Positions 44,908-55,931 of a stretch of 64,000 bases of DNA are shown here, in pieces. The notes below the pieces were generated by a model that saw only the letters and a list, made by a program, of their open reading frames with translations, was not told where the DNA came from and did not search any database. The stretch is from Spinacia oleracea (taxonomy: Eukaryota; Streptophyta; Magnoliopsida; Caryophyllales; Amaranthaceae): NCBI RefSeq assembly GCF_020520425.1, contig NC_079492.1, positions 146,041,861-146,105,860 on the forward strand, given 5' to 3'. Both the position numbers and the translations under genes were made by a program. Numbering within the stretch: position 1 is the first letter of the stretch; every line of letters begins with the position of its first letter.

Positions 44908-45470
44908 TCTATACTAATATATTAAAAGGCGTTGTGAAAAATGTATATGTGTCATTACAATGAGGTTCGAACACCTGACCTCAAGTGTGGATGATAATTC
45001 TCATTACCATCTTAACCAACTACCAATTGTGGTTTATCTCTTCACATTAATTTATAAATAAATGTTCACATGAAGTCTAAAACAAATAAAATTTTATGTG
45101 ACTTTAATTTCTATGGACTATTTTGAAAAGAAAAAAAATTAAAGCATTATGACAACCATGAAGAACCCTGATGTCATAAGTCTCATAAGAATCAACTATA
45201 TGATTGCCTTACATAGCTGCATATATATCTAATTTGGTGTTTATTAGTTTGACGCACTTAGTTCCATGAGAAAACAAATTATACAAATTGTAAGATGATA
45301 TGATTGAAAACATACTTGCCATGATAAATGACTTAGCGTGTCTATGTAGTTGACGAACTCAACGGATACTTTTCATTCTATAGAATACAAGTATTTTGGT
45401 CAAATATTGAGCTCAAGAAAAATTTAAAACTTTAGTTATTCAATGTAGCAACCGGGGGGCCACACACTAG
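44908..45470 (+). mobile_element. Non-autonomous Helitron, 563 bp
   Basis: Starts TCTATACTAATATATTAAAA and ends CACACACTAG, inserted between A (44907) and T (45471) without target duplication. Unit 4 has the uninterrupted site GAAAGACAAATTCTTATTT at about 60923. The interior (about 44958-45040), read on the - strand, carries tRNA-like blocks TTGGTTAAGATGG and GGTGTTCGAACCTC. No Rep/helicase sequence is present. Confidence 0.92.
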
Positions 45471-45479
45471 TTCTTATTT

Positions 45480-45540
45480 TTTTGAGCTAAGCTGAACTGA
45501 ACTGAACTGAACTGAACTGAACTTAACTTAACTTAGCTTA
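45480..45540. repeat. AACTG pentamer array
   Basis: GAACTGAACTGAACTG... and AACTTAACTTAAC. Related arrays lie at 48840-48930, 61000-61040 and 62115-62225, bracketing the two reverse-transcriptase remnants. Confidence 0.85.
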
Positions 45541-45595
45541 AAAGAATCTAATTGTAAAAAATAAAAAATGATAAATAGTAAATAAATAATAAATA

Positions 45596-45951
45596 CTCCC
45601 TCCGTCTCTTTTTGTTCTTTACGTTTGATATTTTTCACGCGTTTTAACGATTAATTAATGTGGGTTGAGATTCCTTTATTTTTTTTATTTAAACAAGACA
45701 AATTACGTTTATTTATAATGTTTTCACTTTTATCAAAATTCTGATATTGGGAATATGAGAAATATTTAATGTCCTAATGAAAAAGTGTGAGAGATTAAAT
45801 GACTCAATGAATTTAATTGGTTAAAATAATTATTGGACACGGATTTTGATAGAATATTATGGCATTTATGTGATAATATAAAAGGAAATGTAAAGAACAT
45901 TTTGAAATACCCAAAAAGGAAAACGTAAAAAACAAAAAGAGACGGAGGGAG
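45596..45951. mobile_element. Stowaway-like MITE, 356 bp
   Basis: CTCCCTCCGTCTCTTTTTGT at both ends in inverted orientation, flanked by TA. The interior is related to the element at 53024-53381. Confidence 0.9.
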
Positions 45952-46070
45952 TAATTAATGATAAATAATTAATTACTAAATAATAATATTAAATAATAAG
46001 TAATAAAATATAGTAATTAATAGTAAATAATAAGTTATACTCCGTATATAATAATAAATTATCATAAAGC

Positions 46071-46078
<8 letters not shown>

Positions 46079-46146
<68 letters not shown>
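46079..46146. repeat. (TAA)n microsatellite before the RT remnant
   Basis: About 22 TAA units ending directly at the reverse-transcriptase-like sequence. Confidence 0.95.
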
Positions 46147-46149
<3 letters not shown>

Positions 46150-48414
46150 CCATCATCTCATGGCTACTTCTGCTGTTGTTTTGGACCGGATTAGGAGTTT
46201 TTCACGTGGCACATCTTGTGGGAGAGACGGTTTACGAGCTCAACACCTTATGGATTGCTTGAGTAGGGCTGTTGTGGCTGTTTCTGATGAGTTAGTTGAC
46301 TCCATTTCTGGGGTGATTAATCTCTTTTTAGCCAGGAAATGCCCTATGGGTATGGGTGAGTATGTTTCTAGTTCTCCCCTCACCCCTCTTGTCAAGCCCG
46401 GTGGTGGTATTCGTCATATTGTTGTTGGTACTTTTCGGCGACGTCTGGTTTCGAAGGTTGGTGTTGTTATGGTTGGTCTGTCTTAGGAAAGTTATTTTGA
46501 TGGTCTTCAATTTGGTGTCGGGGTATCTGCGGGTGGTGAGGCAATTCTTCATGTTGTGAACAAGTTGATTGAGGATCGGGGTTCTGATGTGGGTCTTTCA
46601 ATGTTGTTGGTGGATTTTCAAAATGTCTTCAATTTAGTTGATCGAGCGGCCATGTTGCGTGAAGTTCGTCTTCGTTTTTCGGTCATTTCATGATGGGTTG
46701 AATTCTGCTACTCTACTCCAGCCAGATTGTATTATGGGGAGCATACGTTATGGTCGTCTCAGGGTGTGCAGCAGGGTGATCCCCTTGGTCCTCTACTCAT
46801 TGCTTTGGTTTTACAACCCCTGGTTTGTAAAATCAGGGACGCGTTTGATGTATGTCTTCAGGCATGGTATTTAGATGACGGCACTATTATTGGTGATACC
46901 TTGGTGGTGGGGAATGTTCTGCAGTTGATTATGGAGGACGGGCCTTGTCTCGGGTTACATCTTAATGTGGAGAATACCGAGGTTTTCTGGCCTACAGAGG
47001 ACCCTCGTAGCAGGATTGTGGGTGTCTTTCCCCTAATATTGCTCGTCCTTTGCATAGTGTTAAGTTGCTTGGTGGTCCCGCTAGTTTCAATCCAGTTTTT
47101 AGTGGTGAGCTTGTGATGCAGAGGGTAATCAAGACCATTGGGCTTATGGATAAGGTTACTCAGCTTGATGATCCTCAGTGTGAGTTGTTGTTACTTAGGT
47201 CATGTACCGGAGTTTCTAAACTCTACTTTGCTTTGCGTACTTGTCCTCCTGGTATTTTTGAGGCGGCTCAGCGCACTTTCGATGAGGCTCTTCGATCTTT
47301 TTTGGAGCGTATTGTTACTGCTTCGGGGCCTGGCTTTGGCGATTGGCAGTGGCGACTTGCCACCTTACCTTCTTCTTTTTGACGGACTTGGTGTTTATTC
47401 CGCGGGTGATGTTCGGCATTATGCTTTTCTTGCTTCTCGGTTGCAATCTTTTGGTTTGCACACAAAGCTTCTACGACATGCTGATATTGTTGGTCCTGGT
47501 CGAGCATTTGAAGATGCGTTGAGTCTATTTAGTGGAATGGTGGAGTATGCCATTCTGACTAACCCTAGAGAGGTCTCTGCCCCTAAACTTATGAAGAATT
47601 GGCAGATATATATTTCACAAAGGTTACTGTATCTGCAAAATCCACCTTCTCTTTATCGTCTTGGCAGTCGGCGTTGTGGAAATCGCAGCAGGGAGATCAC
47701 ACCTCTGTTTGGCTTCGTGCGGTCCCCATATCAGGTTTGGCACAGACGATGAATGCTAAGGCTTATCGATGTGTGTTGTGTTACCGGTTGGGGGTTCCTT
47801 TGTTCTCTGTTACGGTGCCATGTTCTGCTTGCTCCAGGGTCTTTTTCGGGAGACATCTTTGGTGATCAAGCGGTGTCATGTGCTGGCATCGTGGGTATTA
47901 AACATCGGCATAATGTGATTCGGGATACCCTTATTGATGTTTGTTATCGGTCTAGGATCTCGGCGCGGAAAGAGGTTGATATTGGTCTATCTGGAGGGAA
48001 CGATGAAGCTCTCCGACCAGCAGACGTATTGCTCTACTCTTGGGATCGTGGTTGTGATCTGTGTGTTGACTTGACGAGATCTTCTCATTTGACACAGTCT
48101 GGGTTGTCTGGCTTTGCCCCGGGCCGGGTTGTGACTGATGTGGCTATTCGGAAGCGGGTCAAGTACAAAGCACGTTGCAGGGCCATTGGTTATGGCTTTC
48201 TTCCGTTCTCTTTCTCTTCTTTTGGGGGAGCTGGATAAGGATGTTGTTGCGTTGCTGAAGCGGATTCAGAAGTTTTCTAGGACACAAGACATTGGGGCTC
48301 GTGCTGCTGTTCATATTTTTACCAGGATAGGTTTTGATATAGCCAAAGGAGTGGGGGCCCAGATTGTATCTCGGCTGCCCACTAATTATTTGTAAAATGT
48401 TTGACTTTGTTAGC

Positions 48415-48507
<93 letters not shown>
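46147..48507 (+). mobile_element. Non-LTR retrotransposon remnant with RT and a C-terminal nuclease-like module
   Basis: Several shifted frames on the + strand show one protein. From left to right: GRDGLRAQHLMDCL, PLVKPGGGIR, LLVDFQNVFNLVDR (RT motif A, about 46606), GVQQGDPLGPLL (about 46760), WYLDDGT (catalytic YLDD, about 46865), then a long thumb region. Next come a CVLC...CSAC...GDQAVSC finger (about 47775-47885), KHRHNVIRD, a glutamate in RKEVDIG, RPADVLL (about 48012) and CVDLT (about 48060). That order resembles the finger plus PD-(D/E)XK nuclease found after RT in restriction-like-endonuclease LINEs. No upstream APE endonuclease is seen. There are at least three frame breaks, so it is dead. 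It ends GAQIVSRLPTNYL followed by a (TAA)n tail (48415-48507). Confidence 0.75.
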
Positions 48508-48509
48508 TA

Positions 48510-48832
48510 CTCCATCCGTACCTTTATACTCGCACTGCTTTCCTTATAAAGCCGCCCCTTAATACTTGCCCCGTTTTTGTAAATGGTATTACTAATATTA
48601 TGTCATTTCTCTCATTTAATCTGGACCCACATATGTATATTCTTATTTCCTTAAAAAGCATTAAAAAATTCAACTTACCCCCACCCCATCCCTTTATTTG
48701 ACACTTTTTCCACTAACTATAATAAAAAAAATACCCCACTATCAACTAACAACTAATAAATTAATAAGTCAATTAAATTGCCTAAAACTTTGTGCCGGTC
48801 AAAGTGGGGTGAGTATTAGGGGATGGAGGGAC
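48510..48832. mobile_element. Stowaway-like MITE, about 323 bp
   Basis: CTCCATCCGTACCTTTATAC at the left and CCCTCCATCCCCTAATACTC from the right, between TA dinucleotides. It is inserted at the end of the (TAA)n tail; the unit 4 counterpart lacks it. Confidence 0.75.
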
Positions 48833-48987
48833 TACTCCTTAAGTTGAATTGAACTGAAGTGAATTGAACTTAACTTAACTAAATTGAACTGAATTGAACT
48901 TAACTTAATTAAAGTGAATTGAATTGAATTGAGCTGGAAAATAAGCCATGAAATTGAAACTAAGCCATAAAAACAACAGCGCGTCTC

Positions 48988-49425
48988 CTGTGTGACGACC
49001 AGCCACACCATCAACTTGATGGTGTGACGCGTAGTTGATGGTGTGACGCGCACACACAACTACTATGGAGAAGGTTATTGACTGTTATGACTTGACTTCC
49101 TATGTTGATGTTACTTATATACTGTATTCGTTGTTCGTTTTCATGTTTTATTGTAGTTCTTGAATTTCATGTTAGAGGTTCCTTGTATAGACCGGTGTTA
49201 CTTGACTTCTTATGCTGGTGTTACTTATACATTGTATTCGATGTTACTTTTCTTGTTTTATTGCAGTTTCTTCAATTTAATGTTAGATGTTCCTTGTATA
49301 GACTGGCATTACTTTATTTTATATGTTGGTGTTACTTTTAGGTTCGATTAACCAACGCTCTGAGCTTATTTATAAATGTGAACACGCCACACCATCATGT
49401 TGATGGTGTGGCTGGTCACATAAAA
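48988..49425. mobile_element. Foldback-type TIR element with internal 112-bp repeats
   Basis: GACCAGCCACACCATCAAC occurs near 48998 and, inverted, near 49400 (GATGGTGTGGCTGGTC). GATGGTGTG is repeated further inside the left arm. The interior has about 2.3 tandem copies of a 112-bp unit (TTGACTTCYTATG...CTTGTATAGAC) from 49089. The germin 2 block shows the empty site around 62258. No coding role is evident. Confidence 0.75.
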
Positions 49426-49429
49426 GACT

Positions 49430-51300
49430 TGGGGTAAAAACAGGGCATAAAATGCTTAAGTTCCCCAATTTATAATGTAAAAGTTTTTATCTTTTAGTGA
49501 TAAAATTATTCAATTAGTTAAAAATTATTCTTTCAAAATCACTAATAATGTATAAAGGTAACCATTTCATTTCATTCTATAATATTCTTTTGCATTTTAC
49601 TTGTCCTTTGTGATCCTCTAAATTATTTATATTTTTTTCATTTTTGATTTTTCACTTTCCTTTTGTTGGATTTTTTTATTATTATTACAATTATTTAATT
49701 GTTTCTATAATTATTCATGATTTTTCTTTTACAAAAACACAAAATATTATTAGCATTATTTTTTTCTTCAAAATGATTTTGTAATTTCCATAAGATATAT
49801 AAGTAATGTATTTTATATTTCATTTTTATAGACTCATAGTTGCATGTTTCTAAGAACCTTTAAGAGGCCTAATTATATAATAGCATAATGCCTCATAAGC
49901 GTTGAAAATGATGTTCCTATTTTTTTTATTAGTGTCGTGTACTATTTTGTTCAGCGACAAGCCGACCATTTTAATAAAGTATATCTCCTTCAAAGTATCA
50001 AAAATCATAGTATACACTCATAATTCTTTCTCGCTTTATTGAAATTTTTTGGACCCCATTTGTAAATTCCCGAATCCACTCCTGAGCTGTTGTTAAGTAT
50101 GGTTGCAAGGCCACGGGTGAGAGAAAAGGTGTATGTACTTTGTTATTCCATCCTGCTAAATCTGAAAATAATAGGTTTCGAGTATTACTAGTAAATATAA
50201 TAAAAAAAAACTAAAAAAAAAGTCAGGTTACACTTGATCTCCGGCCAGCCTCAATATATAATGAACTTTGTTATTCCAGCCTCATTTTATTCAAATGACA
50301 CTCTATCCATTTGGTTAGGTTCATTCCATATTGAAATCTTTAGGTAAAAGATGAAAAATTTGAAGAACCTAATTACTTGACCAACTTGTTTGAACATAAT
50401 TGAAAAAACTGAAGCTAATTAAAACTATAACTAAATTCGAGAAAGATAATTTTATTAAATGTTGAAAAGTAATACAATGAATACATATGGTTGTTTTCAT
50501 AAATTTTGAGTACAAAAGAAAAGGGAAGCACGCAACTGAATCAACTTTGGTAAGAAAAGTACGTAGAGAAGCTTATGTAATTAAGCAGTGCCAAATAACC
50601 TTTTCATCCTCATCACCTCGTCATGACTTAGAAGAGTGATCTGTTGAGCAATATCGGCAGGTAAATTGCCGGCGAATAAGGAGGTGGTAGTGAATTGGAC
50701 AGCTGGGTTCGCACCGTTCAAGCTAACAATTGCTGTAGCCGGAGTTCTGCCAACGTTGATTTGAAAATGAAGCATGGCTTGTGGGAAGATCATAACGTCT
50801 CCAACCTCGAGCCTTCTGTAGAATGCATTATTGCTTGCGTCAATGAATCCCGCAATTATAGATCCTCTGGTCACGATTATAACTTCAGATGTTCGGTGGG
50901 AGTGTACTGGGATGACTCCACCTACAGCAAAGTCTAACCTTGCCATGGAAATACCTAGGCCATTCAAAGCTGGGAAATTATCTACGAAACCTAAAGTGAC
51001 ATTACTTCTAAATAGGTTTGCAGTGAAGCTTTCATGACGGAAGCCAGTGAAAACAAAATCATCTGTAGTGACGTTAGCAGGATCCTTGCAAGCGAATCCT
51101 TCAGGTCCCCTAGGCAGAGTAGTATCTCCTACACAAAAGTCGAGCTCGATAGCTTGACAAAGAGAAACCAAAAGAGTGAAGGCGAAGAAAGCTACAAGGT
51201 TCTTCATTTCAAAAACTTAATTGTGGTGTATATATGCAAAGAGCAGTTTAATTAGTTTGTAATTTTGTTTAGCTTGAGAGGGTTTCTTTCTTGGTTATAA
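49430..51300. repeat. Germin block copy 1, duplicated at 62260-64000
   Basis: From AAAATGCTTA through the germin-like gene this stretch is collinear with 62265-64000 and only lightly diverged. The part 49430-50560 is A+T-rich downstream sequence with no gene seen. Confidence 0.9.
50581..51207 (-). CDS. Germin-like protein (ABP19-like), copy 1 (208 aa)
   Basis: A single exon encodes a secreted cupin. Residues 1-19 are a signal peptide (MKNLVAFFAFTLLVSLCQA). C25 and C40 fit the germin disulfide and N45 and N69 are NVT glycosylation sites. Germin box 1 is GGVIPVHSHRTSEV with H102, H104 and E108; box 2 is GDVMIFPQAMLHF with H147. These are the usual three His and one Glu metal ligands. Germins hold a metal in the cell wall as hexamers and act as oxidases or superoxide dismutases; ABP19-type members are apoplastic. 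The spacing between H104 and E108 is three residues instead of the family's four, so one residue is missing at the metal site. The ATG follows a TATA box by about 110 bp. The first member of a tandem pair. Confidence 0.92.
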   Translation of the reverse strand: MKNLVAFFAFTLLVSLCQAIELDFCVGDTTLPRGPEGFACKDPANVTTDDFVFTGFRHESFTANLFRSNVTLGFVDNFPALNGLGISMARLDFAVGGVIPVHSHRTSEVIIVTRGSIIAGFIDASNNAFYRRLEVGDVMIFPQAMLHFQINVGRTPATAIVSLNGANPAVQFTTTSLFAGNLPADIAQQITLLSHDEVMRMKRLFGTA

Positions 51301-51318
51301 TTGCCCCAATTTGTACCC

Positions 51319-51326
51319 TATTTATA
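51319..51326 (-). promoter_or_regulatory. TATA box of germin-like gene 1
   Basis: TATAAATA on the - strand, about 112 bp before the ATG, giving a leader of about 80 nt. Confidence 0.65.
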
Positions 51327-52181
51327 GAGAGTTGTTTAAGTGTTAGAATTAGGAGCTGACTTTTGTAGCTTATTTGACCTTTTCATGTTCAAAGGTCAAT
51401 GAAAACTACGGGACTAAAGTATTCGCTAGAAATTGTATTATTGTAGCTTAAAATGAAGACTTCAAAGATGGTGTACTCTATCCAAATATTGAATGACTTA
51501 AAAACGGCGTGTGGGTGATTACGGAGTATTATTTAATTGGTTTGAAGATGTCTCTATAACTCTATTTGACCTTTTGATTTCTTATTTCTATAATTTTACG
51601 GTTATTACGTTGAAGTACGTACATCTATCTCGTAAACTACACGGAGTAAAAATAAAGTGTACTCTCTACATAAAAAAAACAAAACCTAACAATATAAAAA
51701 ATTTACTTTCTACACACAAAATAAATAAATAATCATATTCCAATTGTAAATAATGTTCAAACATTAGTTTTCGACCATTAACCTCAAGTTCAATGCTGTA
51801 GAACTCTAACCACGTACTACTACAAATTAGGGGTGTCAATTTGGACAAACGAATCGACTTTAGGTTGGGTTCATTGGTTCGAGTTGAAAGGTTTTATTTG
51901 GCTATCGGGTCGGGTTGAAAAATTAACGGGTCTGTTCGGTTCGGATTGGTAGACACAGGTTCATATCAAGTGGGGTTAATATCGGGCCGGGTATAATCGG
52001 GTTCGATTAGGCTGGGTCGGCTTGTAAACGGGTTTAGTCGGGTTGTAACATGATCAGGTCATACCGGGTTAGCTCATGTCAGGTTGGAACACGACGGGTT
52101 GTAAATGAGCTTAGCCGGGTTGTAACAGGTTCTATCTTATCGAGTCAGGTTCATCTAAAAACGGTCTGGAACGAGTCTGGT

Positions 52182-52726
52182 TAGACCTGTCAAATGGGTC
52201 GGTCGGGTCAGGTTGTAAAAAAATTATTTTCGGGTTCGGGTTAATCGGGTCGATCACTTTCGGGTTCGGGTTTACAAATGCTTGTTCAAGACCCGAAACT
52301 TTCGGGTTCAGGTCAACCCAACGGGTTGAGAGATTTAAAACGCGTATTAAATTTTCATTACTTTAGGTAATTAATATACAAAATATGGGCACAAATTAAC
52401 AAACTTTCTTAGACAAGTTTATATTTAGTCAAATTCAGACATAAAAATGACGTATTATTCAAACTAAAATCATATTACGCCAAAAAAATAGTAACAACAA
52501 CGTATTTACTATGCTTAAAATTCCTCATGATTTCTTTTATTACTATAAATACATTGATTATTAATCGGTCGAGTTAAAAACGGGTTCAGTTGGTATTTGA
52601 CCCATTACTTTTTGGGTTGCTCGGTTTCAGATAAAATCCGGTTACGGGTCTTGTTCAAGACCCAGTATTTTCGGGTTGGGTTTGGGTCGATTTTCGGGCC
52701 GGCCGGGTCGATTTTTAACAGGTCTA
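52182..52726. mobile_element. Nested hAT-like element, 545 bp
   Basis: TAGACCTGTCAAATGGGTCG at the left pairs with TAGACCTGTTAAAAATCGAC from the right. The 8-bp flanks AGTCTGGT and TGTCTGTT agree at 6 of 8 positions. Confidence 0.75.
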
Positions 52727-53023
52727 TGTCTGTTGAATAGGTTTAGCCGGGTTACATTAGGTCCAAGTTCATGTTGATTCGAGTTCTTATCATTTCGGTT
52801 ATTATCGGTTTGGGTTCATACGGTTTGGATAAATCAATAACGGGATGAAATGCAAGGGGTTGTACTTCGGATACAAATTATAAACAATATCGGGTTATTT
52901 ACTAAAAGCACAATTTTCAATACATTTATAAATTAAAATATGGATGTCTTAATTAGGGGACAAGAATTAGAGTATATTGTCACTTCATATTAATGAAACA
53001 TTTATTGGTGAATTAAGAACGTA

Positions 53024-53381
53024 CTTCATCCGTTCCAAAATTTTCTTTACGCATTCCATTTGGGTGTCCCAAAATGTTCATTACATTCCTTTTATATTAT
53101 CACATAAATGCTTTAATACTCTATATATCAAAATTTGTGTCAAATATTATTTTAACCAATTAAATTTATTTGGGTATTTACGCTCTCACACTTTTCCATT
53201 GGGGGCATTAAATCTTTTTTATTTTTTCAATGTCAATTTTTTTTTATAAAAGTTAAAATATTATAAATAAACGTAATTTGTCTTATTTAAACAAAAAAAT
53301 AGAGGAATTTCAATTAACATTAATTAATCTTAAATCGCGTGTAAAATATCAAACGTAAAGAACATTTTAGGATAAAGGGAG
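53024..53381. mobile_element. Stowaway-like MITE, 358 bp
   Basis: CTTCATCCGTTCCAAAATTT and, from the right, CTCCCTTTATCCTAAAATGT, between TA. It shares interior words with the element at 45596-45951. Confidence 0.85.
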
Positions 53382-55931
53382 TAGTAATTAACAATTGATG
53401 ATGACTAATTAATATCTAATAAATTTGAAAAGTTTGTAAATGCAAATCTATATATCATAGATTCATATTGGTTTAACAACGACGAGACTAACATATTGAA
53501 CAACGAAACGAGATAACAAGATCAATTGTTAATGAATTAAGTCGATTTAGTTAAAACAATATGGATTTTGTGATTAGTTCGTTGGTTATAAACTTATAAC
53601 GTACAAAGTATTGTATTAGATCAATTTAGTTTAGTAATTAATTAATCAGTTGAATATGAGTCAATAAAAAGTGCAAGACTAGTAAAATAATATAAATTAA
53701 TAAATTTTATAACATTGGCCAACAATTAAGGAATAACATTCTACATTTGATTACTCTAATAAGGTAATAACTGATGAATCGATGATCATAACTAGTTTAA
53801 ACTAAAATTGTACAAAACTATAATTAATAAAGATATAGATCTTTCTTATCTCGACATTAATTTATAAAAACGATCTAGTATATAGTACGATTTTTAATCT
53901 GGATCAAATAAAACTTGTTACGGTTGTAAATAGTTCATGGTAATAAAAGGGTTATAACAGTTTAATTTGGACTAAACATATTGTAAATGGGTTACGGGTA
54001 GTAAACGGTTTGGGTTGAAATAGTTCGGGTTGTAAACGGTACGTGTTGAAATAGTTCGGGTTGTAGATGGTCTGGGTTGAAACAGTTTGGGTTGTTGACG
54101 GTCCGGATTAAACGGGTTTTTCCGGGGTTGAAACGGTTCAGATCGAAATAAATCGGGTCAATAACGGTTATCGGGTTTAGTCGGTTCGGGTAGAAACAGT
54201 TTGGGTTTCTGCATGACAGTTTGTTATCGGGTTTTGAATCTTAATCGAGTTAATATTTTTTAGTCGGTTCGGGTTCGGATTGCATTTAATCGGATCGGAA
54301 TGAATTTCGGGTCCAACTCACGGGTTATTAACAATCCGGGTTCTAAACATGCGGATAACCAAGTGGTTCAATGAGTTGGGTTGAGAATTGACAGCAGTAG
54401 CGATGAGTGATGAACTGACGATGACACACTTTCCCATTGTCGCAATAAACGCTTACCAAAACACCAGCGTGAATACATTTCGAAAAACTCTTGAAGACAT
54501 GATCAATCTTGTTGCTGTGGAGGCGGCGCCTCTGATCCCGCGGCGGCTGTAGCGGTGGTCCGGTCAATGGTTCCATCTTATTTCAACAAAGGTATTTTGG
54601 CCTTTTTGTGGTAGTTTTAACACCCAATTAGACGATTCTATAAATGTTGAATTGAATTTGTTGATTTCCTAGGTCTCTGGTGAAAAATTGTTGCATAATT
54701 TGGTGAACATGGGGTGAATTTTGCGGCTAGGGTTTTAATTTTTAGTCGTAATGCAATTAATCAATTCCCAAATTGGGGTTTTCTTGTTCCATAGATTGCA
54801 GATGTACTTGCTTGAGCACCCTCGTCCAATTTATAAATAATGATTAAGAAGAAAATTATCTTTTTATTTAGGCTTCCAACGATTATTTGGGATTGAGGTC
54901 TTTGAGCAATTGACATTTGGTAGAATTTCAATTGAACTTTTCTAAAAGTTAAAGATCATGCTTATTCTTTTGTTGTTAGTCATAGACCCTGATTTAAGTT
55001 GCAATTGGTGATATTAATTGATGGTCATTGTTCTTGGCAGCATGGGTTTCATGGGAAGTTAAGGAAGATTTTCAACAGATTAGGTTCTGAAACAGACAAA
55101 TTTGCGGTAACTCAAGCATTCTAATGTTGTCGAAGATGACGAGGAAGATCTATATTAGGCAACTGTTTTAAGAAAGGTAAGAAAAACTAATGCTTACAAG
55201 TCAGTCGGTTTTTAACTGTTGTTAGTGCTTGATTACTTTTTTGATAAGTTTTTAAGGTTCTAGATTCTAGATTGCAGTAGTTTGAGTCCTTCATTGTTGT
55301 TTTCGCAAGTGCTAGTGGGTTGTTAGTGTTTAAGTTAGTAAGACGATTAAAGTTTCGTCAAACAATCAATAAATTGTACGCAAACAAAAATCGTCAAACC
55401 TCATTAATAAATAAATTACAGACATAAGTTTTATATTTTCTCTTTGTTTTTGGTATTTTAAAAGCTTACTTCCACTTCCTATTTCAACCAAATTCCTTAA
55501 TCTCAGCAGAAAGGAAGGGTAAATGACTACCACCTCAGTTGAATATCACTTGTGCACTTAGGTTGTTGTTTGTTGGTACCAACTACATGTATGCATTATA
55601 GATCACTGATGAATATGAAGGCATTAAGGCAAAACTAACTGATATAAAGTGTATAGGAAAGAAAGTGCTGAAAATTTCCATTTTAGGCATCCTGTAAGTT
55701 AAAATTTGCCGACACTTATCCATCTTTAACAGCATAATGAGCATATAGTCATATACGTAGTACATGCTATAATATTATAAATACCGTGCATACCTTTGTT
55801 TCCATTCACCAGTTGTGCATTAAAAAATATTTTTCATCTTCCAGAATCCAACATCTTCATAATTACACACTTGTAGTGATATAACGCCCATTCTTGATCA
55901 CATCAGCTTCCTCAACATAAGTATCATAAAA

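Larger units (their letters stand above)
51829..54345. mobile_element. hAT-like GGGTT-rich composite element
   Basis: It starts TTAGGGGTGTCAATTTGG, a typical plant hAT end, and is full of degenerate GGGTCGGGTT / GGGTTGTAAACGG words (51850-52180, 52735-52870, 53940-54340). It is interrupted by a smaller hAT-like element and a Stowaway. A clear right end was not found, so the limit is approximate. Bases 53385-53935 are A+T-rich with no gene seen. Confidence 0.55.

Noticed and set aside
44958-45040. tRNA gene on the - strand
   Set aside because: Only A- and B-box-like words are present; I could not form a full cloverleaf, and it lies inside a Helitron.
48159-48549. Poly-Ile frames
   Set aside because: Translation of the (TAA)n tail.
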